This document shows positions 23,225 to 34,956 of a DNA stretch of 34,956 bases, one piece after another. Every line of letters starts with the position of its first letter. The first letter of the stretch is position 1. Under the pieces are notes generated by a model. That model saw nothing but the letters and a program-made list of their open reading frames with translations, did not search any database and was not told where the DNA came from. Both the position numbers and the translations under genes were made by a program. The DNA is from Thermomucor indicae-seudaticae (Eukaryota; Mucoromycota; Mucoromycetes; Mucorales; Lichtheimiaceae): the NCBI GenBank assembly GCA_000787465.1, contig JSYX01000371.1, positions 1-34,956 on the forward strand. The letters run 5' to 3'.

Positions 23225-27816
<4,592 letters not shown>

Positions 27817-29469
27817 GCTCTTTATACAATTACCCTTTTTCCTTTTCTTTGCCCCCGTCTATAGCGCAAGTACTTTATGAAAGAAGAAAAGCTTGAAATC
27901 CGTTCGAACTAGTTCGTGATAGCCCTTAACGAAGGGTAGCCAAATCTGGTTTTGCACAAAGACAGGCGGCCGGTCGCAGAAACAGGCGACCGGCACAGAA
28001 GCCATTTGTTAACGTGGCAGCTCTTTGGATAGACATCTAAAGTTTGGAACTTAAATGTTGACAGACGTGTGCCAATACATGAGAATGGAACTTGTTGAAG
28101 ACCCGGCTTTTTCTTTTGAGCGGTTGGCCTCTTTGCTCTGCTGATCAGAGACGAATATTTAGCATGGTTGCCTAAAGTGGAACCAGCAGCTAAACGCGCG
28201 CTTTATCAAAAGAGAGGACGGTTTCCGTGATGTGGAGGTTACTGTAATGATTTACCGTCCACATATACTCGCCAGTGCTGATTGTCTGTCGTTCGCAAGT
28301 GTTGGCCGTCTGGGAAGTTTGGCCAATGACGCGGGCAATGCGCCGATGCGGTCATTGTGTCTCGCAATGACGACATGTAGTTTTCCCTGTTGAACTACTG
28401 TAACTGTTAGCTACTTGGTTTCAAGGCAGCCGATTGCGTTGTAAGTCTGTAAGCATAGCCTCATTATCATTTATCTGTCGGCTTAAGTTAACAGCACTCT
28501 ACAGTTTGTGGCAGTGCTTAAAAGTAAATGCTCAGCGCCATGGTATGACACGTAGCTTGTCTTCATCCAGCTAGCCCAATGGTATTTCGGTCGAAAGACC
28601 TTACGAGACCGCCGGATAAAGAACCCGGGTGTTATAGAAAGAGAAAGGTTGCAACTACAAATGAATGGTCTTGTCCATGAAAAACGTAGGAAGCAAAGAG
28701 CAGAAAAAATGCTCGCTTTCGGTCTGCATAAACGTATGTGATAGACTAATACTTTGGGTTGGGAGAATAAAGTAGGCAAAGTAAAGCCTATATTCTGAAA
28801 GGAAAGAAAATACTGTATGCACACTGGAACATCCAAGTCTATGGGTGGTATCACTCCATATCCGGTAAAAGGGGGGCTTTGTGTAACTCTACTCGGGGGT
28901 CGACATCAACAATAAACAAACTGTCTCCGACGCCTATGACACTTTGATTTAACGCTATAATAGACCATTAGCTATACACATCAATACTGAATTAAATAGA
29001 TACCGTAACACATCGAAAATGTTATTTCCTACTTGAACCTATTCAGATTACAAATACTTTTGATTTTTCATAATAGCCCACTCTCAGATGAAGTCAAAAG
29101 AGTCTTTAAGAGAATGATCTGTTGAAATAGACGAATCGATCTAGCTTACTGCAGCATTAGCTCACTGCTTAAATCTGTAGCAGGTGCATAGATGAGCTCC
29201 CTATGTCAGTTTGGAGGTTGTTGTGCTTTACTTTTCGAACTTCGAAAGTGATATGTAAAAGAGTTCGATGAAAGCAACCTTACAACGATACATCAGTACG
29301 AATTTAGACTGCAATTTCGTAAAATGGGCCACAGCCAAATATGTCAAGGATTCATGTACGCAAGTAGGTATCTCGCTTGTGTTTATTGCATACTCCTGGT
29401 AAAAACATATTCCAAATACATATTTCAGGAGAAAACCTCCATAATGGGTAGTTCGTTGCAGACATTGGC
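27817..29469. other. 1.65-kb intergenic region between convergent genes
   Basis: Lies between the PABP and Iwr1 stops. It contains a GC-rich hairpin with a 9-bp stem (GCCGGTCGC at 27969-27977 pairing with GCGACCGGC at 27986-27994), set in two tandem imperfect 20-bp repeats starting ACAGGCG. A minus-strand frame of 123 codons at 28483-28854 shows no domain. No RNA gene recognised. Confidence 0.45.
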
Positions 29470-31028
29470 TCAGTAGTATTCTTCGTCGTCATCGCTCGAA
29501 AGCTCGTAGTCGTATTCTGCAACACCCAGAGCGAACGATTAGCATGAGCCGCACGCAACTAATTCTCAAAATGCTTACGCTCATCAAAATCTTCCTCACT
29601 TTCTTCGTCAGGATAATCGTTTAGATAATAATCTTCGGCTAAAAAAATTAATCAGCGTGAGAAAACTGCAGTTATACCTTACCCAAGTGCTTCATTACCA
29701 TTTGAGTCCTCATCGCCGTAGTCTCCCGGTTCGCTGTCTGACTCATCATCATTCATGTACTCAGTTTCTTCGTCGAACCAAACCCTGAAATACACGTCAA
29801 TTTCAAGTATTCAATGCGGCCATCGTAGTTTTCTTACAGAGAGCCAATATTGCCAGTGTTAATGCCTGCTTGTGTGTTCGAGTCATCCCGATAATACACG
29901 TCGTACACATAATCATCCTCATCGCTTTCCTGGGTCTTCTCGTTCACTGCAATTACGAAATTTTAAATCAATTTATCAGGTCATCTCCTATTACACTTGA
30001 AGGCCTTACAAGAAAGATATTCCTTGACCATGGGTATGAAATTGCACATGATATCGTCTTGGTCATCAAGATCTTCATCCGGAAACAGTCTATGCAAGGA
30101 ATGAATACCTCGGTATGATAGAGCCATGCATGCTACAAGTAGAACTTACTTGGGTTGCTTATCATCAGCATCTTCACGCACTGCCTCGTACATCTGGAAC
30201 AAATCCTCAACAGCTTTTTCGGAAGAGCCCCGAACCCTTTGACACTGCCACGTTAGCTCCATTCTAAGGAACCGATCAAAAAAAGAACCCTTACTCTGGA
30301 GGCAATGATGACCTTGCCCGGTTCTGATTAATAACGCGGTATCGGGCTTGACGGACATTGTTCTGTCAGAGTAAAACTTGAATATGAAGCGCTTGCATCA
30401 TTTTAACAAAACGACTCTTTCTTACCAAGTTTTCCTGCATAAGTCGGTCTTTCCGATCCTCAGTTGTTTCCGGAGTTATTGGTCGGCTTCCGGGTTGCAA
30501 ACGTCGAGCAATTCGCTCCTAATAACAACGATTCCCGTTAATCTAGACAAGCAAGGACGCCGTTTATTCTATCGTCAGCCAAACCTTTAACTTTTGTGCT
30601 TCAGCTACATTGCGAAAGCTTTTTTCTTCAACAGTTTCAGCCAGTCGAAAGATTGTCGGAAGTCTGGTGGCAGACACTGTGAAAAGAGCCGCGGATCTTA
30701 AGAGTCATACCGAAAGCATGAGCCCCCCACAAAACGCCATACCAGACAACACGGAATCGGTAATGCTACTGAAGCTGCCTTCTTTTCGATGCCGTTTTTT
30801 GTTGCGGAATGCGTCATTATTCGCCTGTAGCACTGGTGGATCGGGAAAGAAGCATAAGGAACCCATGCTGATTGAAAAATACTGAAATGTCGAAGAGCAC
30901 CCACATAGAGCTTCCAATGGTTCTTCATGGCGTTTCCGCTTTATTCTTAAAATCGTCACGAGCTTTGTAGAGTCAACGCTGCTGCTTTCAATGCCGACAT
31001 CGCTCAACGTTTTCGGAGGTGTATCCAT
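29470..31028 (-). CDS. IWR1: Iwr1-like RNA polymerase II nuclear import factor
   Basis: Eleven short exons, 5' to 3': 31028-30905, 30832-30743, 30676-30585, 30518-30426, 30362-30295, 30236-30150, 30089-30010, 29946-29838, 29784-29699, 29638-29579, 29516-29470, giving 311 residues with all phases matching. The N-terminal LVTILRIKRKRHEEPLEAL matches the Iwr1/SLC7A6OS start, a basic element that carries the nuclear-localisation signal in yeast. IFRLAETVE and VEDLFQMYEAVRED follow. The Iwr1 domain (PF08574) is seen in EDDYVYDVYYRDD, then a very acidic C-terminus (DEESEEDFDE, SSDDDEEYY). The family binds assembled RNA polymerase II and brings it into the nucleus. The acceptor at 30237 is one of two possible; the other makes a 31-nt intron and adds nine residues. 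Confidence 0.9.
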
Positions 31029-31355
31029 CACTGAGTTTGTGTCGAAAGATTCCCGCAACCCTGAGACACTTTCAATGAGCCATTTTAAAAGTCAGTCTAC
31101 CAAGTTTAAACAACGAGCGACAATTTGGGTAAAAAGAGCGAGGAAGTGGGGGGTTGAATGCGGTGCGGTCTGAAATGTCCCAGTTCACGTCTTCAAGTAA
31201 TTCCTCGGGATCGTTCCATGCTATAACGGGAACCAGATATTCTTCCAATGACGTTACCAAAAGCAACATGTCCATGACCTCGACCTACCAACGTGATGAT
31301 GAAAGGTAGCGTGCTATTACCATGTCTTGGTAGCTTCTGTTAACTTAATGGCAGC
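31029..31355. promoter_or_regulatory. shared divergent promoter region, Iwr1 and kelch genes
   Basis: 327 bp between the two divergent start codons. A 67-codon minus-strand frame at 31072-31275 lies inside it and could be an upstream ORF of Iwr1, but has no recognisable domain. No clear TATA box. Confidence 0.4.
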
Positions 31356-33198
31356 ATGTTTAGCGTCGTTTCCGAACTTCCAGAGTCACCGACCCTTCCT
31401 CCGGAAGGCAGTCGAGGAGAGGATTATACTGACATTAGCAGGATACCTGCTACCGATCATCCGAGAAGTCCACGAGATTACTCTTTAGCCAGCGCATCGG
31501 GTATTGCTCGGGGACCAATGGTCTACGGCAGTAGCAGCAGCAGCAGTAGTAGCAGCACTGCTGGCGGCATGCCGCTGAATCCAATACAATACACTGATTT
31601 TTCGCAAAACTTATCATCCTCTGGTATGTCGCGAGAGAATACAGATATTTACGGATGAGAAAGTGTTCATTAAGCCCTTTGGTGGACATGACCGACTAGC
31701 TTCATACCCGCATCTCGGAAACGGTGGTACGACCATGGAACGAGCACGATCAGCACATTCCATCCCTTCTTCCAGCGCATCAGCAACGGCAAGCGGGCAT
31801 CACCAGTCTTCATCACGTGCTAATAAGCACAGCACTCTACGACACGTGTCATCGCACAGCGCTTTGAATTCCCGTCGATCTAAGCGCTCAATGAACATGT
31901 CCGATCATATGGCTGCAGCGATTGAACTGAGCGCTAGCCCAATTGTACAGCCGTCTCCAGCAGCTGGGATGTATTGGTCAAGGTCCGTAACGTACGGCAG
32001 AGGTCCCTCACGACCGTTGCGTGCGCATACGATAAACCTCATTGGGGAGCAGTTGTTTGTCTTTGGCGGTTGTGACATCAAGACTTGTTTCAATTCGCTC
32101 TACATTCTTGATATGGGTAAGTAACGGAGAGCCGGTTTTAATAGGCTCTGTCAGAGGGATATTGACATCGTCTTGACTAGATACGATGACATGGTCAAAG
32201 CCTCGTACAACAGGTCAGCCACCACCACCTTGTCGCGCTCACTCTAGCACTCTAGTGGAAAGAGATCTTGGATCCGGAAAACGTGCTCATTATTTATACG
32301 TCTTTGGTGGCGGAGACGGCCCTAATTACTTTAACGACCTTTATGTACTTAATGCAGGTAAGAAGAAACTGGGAAATGATGGCAGGGTTATCTCGGTCGT
32401 TGTACTCACGTCCCCTATAAGATACACTTACGTGGACAAAGCCTAATACTGAGGGTGTACCACCGTCTCCGCGGCGTGCACATACAACGTGTCTCTGGAA
32501 TGACAAGATCGTAGTTGTTGGTGGTGGCGATGGTGCACGAGCACTGTCCGATGTGCACATATTGGATATATCAGATATGTCAAGACCTCGATGGAGCCAG
32601 CTGAACCCCGCCGGAACTCCACCCATTGCTCGTGGTTATCACACAAGCAATCTTGTCAAAGATAAGCTGATTGTGTTTGGCGGTAGCGATGGTCATGAGT
32701 GTTTCGGTGACGTACATGTGCTGGACCTTGGTAAGTACAACGATACATGTGGAGCATATCTGGATTCGATAAATGACAAGCTTCGTTTCTAGTTTCCAAT
32801 CGATGGTTCCAGGTAGAATTAGATCGTGTCGTGCCTCGCTTAGCGCATTCCGCGACGCAAGTGGGCTCCTACGTTTTTGTCATTGGCGGTCATGATGGAA
32901 GTCGCTATTCAAATGATGTTTTATTATTAAATCTTGGTGAGTAACAAGAGGATCACAGTATTGTCAAGGCATAACGCTTACTGGTTTACTGTTAACAGTT
33001 ACCATGAGCTGGGAGACACGCAGGATTTATGGTGGTGCACCGTCGCCACGTGGATATCATGCAGCTGTCCTGCACGATTCACGCCTGTATGTCTTGGGCG
33101 GCTACGATGGAAAAACCGTTTTTGACGATGTATACATGCTTGAGCTGAGTGCTTGCGCTTATCTACCGCAAATTACTAATTTCGAGATAGACTTGTAA
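31356..33198 (+). CDS. kelch-repeat beta-propeller protein
   Basis: Six exons (31356-31623, 31664-32116, 32181-32357, 32422-32730, 32793-32936, 32999-33198) give 516 residues. The first 200 residues are Ser-rich and disordered, with a (S)9 run. Six kelch motifs follow, each with R(A/G)H/YH...GG(x)DG...D(V)...L...W; their double glycines are in FVFGGCD, YVFGGGD, VVVGGGD, IVFGGSD, FVIGGHD and YVLGGYD. The protein ends YLPQITNFEIDL just after motif six. Five of the introns interrupt the propeller in phase 1 just after the last strand of a motif (LDMG, LNAG, LDLG, LNLG), so exons track repeats. Fungal kelch proteins of this type act in polarity or signalling, but the partner is unknown. Intron 1 could instead end at 31699 (76 nt rather than 40), shortening the protein by 12 residues. 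Confidence 0.88.
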
Positions 33199-34665
33199 TC
33201 TGCCCTCTTCTCCACCACCCCACAACTGTCCTTTTTTACCCTTTTTACGTATGTTTTACTAATATCCCTATAGTTAGACCTTTCGACTACCATATGGTTA
33301 TGGATACTGTTTCACTTTCCCTGACTTATTTGTTTTGGTTTTTTCCCTCTTGTTATTTCCATGTGATAGCTCTCTTACAGCAACTGACTTGTCTTCCTAC
33401 GAACGAACTCCCCGCATATATTGCGCTTAATATAGAGAATTTACCAAATAAAAGCGATCAACTTAAAGACTATGTATGCAATAACCTGAAAGAATACGTG
33501 TTGGACATTCTTAGACGGACTTGCGGGACAGTGCCCGTTAGAACCTTCGGCAACATTGGTCATAATGTTTTTCGTTACTGTGCTCGCTCATCGTGTATTA
33601 AGGCTTTGACATTCTGAACTTGTGCCACACAAGATGGGAGTCAAGCGCTGATTGAGTCGTCAATGATGTATAATCAACACCGTAGGCAGTCGACACGACG
33701 ATTAAGCAAATAGAATCTAGTTACATGGCTTATCTTTCGCATCCGTAACACGGAACTGAATCATGTTATAATCCCACGTAACCATTGCATTGAGTTTGCG
33801 AGATCACGCCTTCAGTTTTCCAATAAAAGGCTGAATCACTTGAAGATGTATATCAGTTTCACAATTGCTGTTAATAGAACGTGTCGACAAAGGTCTTTGA
33901 ACTTGTTTAATCCATCGTTGTCCAACAGAGTCATCACGACTGCACCTCATGCAAGAAACAAAGAATCGCTTCGCTCACAAGTCCTATTCACTGCTCAGTG
34001 TTTGATGAACGGATTGGCACGCACTACCACTTCGTATCTTGTACATCCAGCTACGTTTTTTTATACTGCATATCATCTGCTCTTCCTTCCCAAAAGTTCT
34101 AGATTCCTTACTCTTGAACGGGCCCATTGCTTCTTTTCTTTACCTTCGGCTTTTGCTTTCCTATCCTGGCATCAAGCGCCAATTAACCCTTTCTTTGGCT
34201 GTCGTCTTTGAACTTTGACGCTTCACGCAGGCAGTTCAGAAACACTTGGTTAACAGAAACTCTTTATTCACGGACGTTGGTGGAGAGCCATAATATTGTT
34301 CCCGTAGTGATAATTGCCAAGCTATGGATCCGTTGCAGGCATCCAACGAAAAATTTTGACAGTGTTTCACAATAATCAAGTGTCCAAAAGGTTGGAGACC
34401 GTTCCATCACAAAAATACTTCTTTAGCTTTTATCAATAGACTTTCCCCATCAGGTCAGTGGCACCGTCCAAGCAGCATCATAAAATGAAAGATCTCAACG
34501 TATACTCCCTCCAATAGTCAGATCACAACTGTGGGTTTTACAAGTTTAGAGTGACACAAAAAGAATTGGCTCGGGTCCTCACCCCCATAAGAGAGCAAAA
34601 ATATCTTTCACTTCCTGTTTTTTCTTCTTTTTCTTCTTCACACTGACTTTTATCGTACTCTCTGC
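33199..34665. other. 1.5-kb intergenic region, no gene recognised
   Basis: Frames of 107 (33294-33617) and 123 codons (33840-34211) on the plus strand show no domain, no splice partners and biased hydrophobic/aromatic composition from T-rich sequence. They are probably chance. The stretch just before 34666 contains TTTTTTCTTCTTTTTC, a pyrimidine tract typical of fungal promoters near start codons. Confidence 0.4.
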
Positions 34666-34956
34666 ATGTCTACTATGACCTCTGCCTCGTTTTCGTCTGC
34701 TTCGCGCTCTGCCCCTGCTTTCTCTCGTGCTTCTGCTACTTCGCCTTCGGGCCATTCTCGCTTTTGTCGTTCGTTGTCGGCGCCTGTTCAAGGTCTGCCT
34801 CGTGCGTCCTCTGATCGAGCCTCCGCTGCAGGTGTCAAGCGCGGACGGTCTCTTGATGATCATGACGTTGCTGGCGTCGCTAAACGCCCTAGATGCCAGG
34901 TCCAGGACCGGTCTAGTGATCGTGCGTTGTTGTCGTTGCCCTCTCCGGTAGTCATG
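34666..34956 (+). CDS. partial Ser/Arg/Ala-rich protein, truncated by window end
   Basis: ATG at 34666 opens a frame of 97 codons that reaches the last base of the window with no stop. It follows a pyrimidine-rich tract. The product begins MSTMTSASFSSASRSAPAFS and is low complexity, with a basic patch (GVKRGRS, VAKRPRC) that could be a nuclear-localisation signal. Codon use is dominated by TCT, TCG, GCT and CGT, unlike the neighbouring genes. It may be the disordered N-terminus of a host gene or the first ORF of a retroelement; the visible part does not decide. Confidence 0.5.
   Translation, partial: MSTMTSASFSSASRSAPAFSRASATSPSGHSRFCRSLSAPVQGLPRASSDRASAAGVKRGRSLDDHDVAGVAKRPRCQVQDRSSDRALLSLPSPVVM

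Noticed and set aside
28540..28630. tRNA-like string near GGTCGAAAGACC
   Set aside because: No A-box/B-box pair and no acceptor-stem pairing; not a tRNA.
28483..28854. Minus-strand 123-codon frame
   Set aside because: No domain or promoter context; composition fits antisense of AT-rich intergenic DNA.
33294..33617. Plus-strand 107-codon frame after the kelch gene, with an N-terminal hydrophobic stretch
   Set aside because: The hydrophobic stretch comes from T-rich DNA; no family match and probably the kelch 3' region.
33840..34211. Plus-strand 123-codon frame rich in Phe/Leu
   Set aside because: Biased composition and no domain; considered chance.
34579..34863. Lys/Arg-rich minus-strand frame at the right end
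   Set aside because: Arises from antisense of a pyrimidine tract and Ser codons of the plus-strand frame.

Overview
The window is nuclear DNA from a fungus, most likely an early-diverging one of the Mucoromycota type (inference). The genes are compact and rich in short introns (mostly 50-80 nt, GT...AG, TACTAAC/CTAAC-like branch sites). Ser- and Gln-rich low-complexity stretches are common. The gene set is eukaryotic: an HELLS/Lsh-type remodeller, RIO2, CMS1, Iwr1, poly(A)-binding protein, KAR5 and a beta-TrCP-like F-box protein. There are no operons, rRNA genes, CRISPR arrays or convincing tRNAs.

Layout. 1-3127: gene-poor, with decayed coding remnants (about 300-1221) and a 129-bp inverted repeat (1273-1401). 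3128-4226 (+): cyclase-family hydrolase. 4963-6197 (+): mitochondrial carrier. 6831-9246 (+): F-box/WD40 protein. 9476-10743 (+): DAHP synthase, the first step of the shikimate pathway. 10744-12409: nothing recognised. 12410-14022 (+): orphan protein with a PPxY motif. 14607-16943 (-): KAR5/GEX1 nuclear-fusion protein, 13 exons. 17093-17232: paired hairpin repeats. 17601-18216 (-): small orphan protein. 18499-19545 (+): CMS1. 19549-22764 (-): HELLS/Lsh/Irc5 SNF2 ATPase, whose stop lies 3 bp from that of CMS1. 22831-23166: decayed copy of the 5' end of RIO2. 23246-25096 (+): RIO2 kinase. 25292-27816 (+): poly(A)-binding protein with Gln-rich inserts. 27817-29469: nothing recognised. 29470-31028 (-): Iwr1. 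31356-33198 (+): six-kelch protein. 34666-34956 (+): Ser/Arg-rich reading frame running off the right edge.

The genes do not form one pathway. CMS1 and RIO2 both act in small-ribosomal-subunit biogenesis and PABP acts in translation, so 18.5-27.8 kb is loosely enriched for ribosome/translation functions, with the chromatin remodeller between them. Two head-to-head pairs (orphan/CMS1 and Iwr1/kelch) share intergenic spaces of about 280-330 bp. HELLS and RIO2 are also divergent, and the space between them has been enlarged by a tandem duplication.

I did not find a convincing new multi-gene system. The strongest unusual signals are the tandem duplication that left a broken RIO2 5' copy inside a divergent promoter, the KAR5 exon structure (18-nt microexon and two inferred GC-AG introns), the Gln-rich expansion between the RRMs of PABP, and the two orphan genes. 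All exon models were built by hand from splice motifs, reading phase and family conservation; no transcript data were used.
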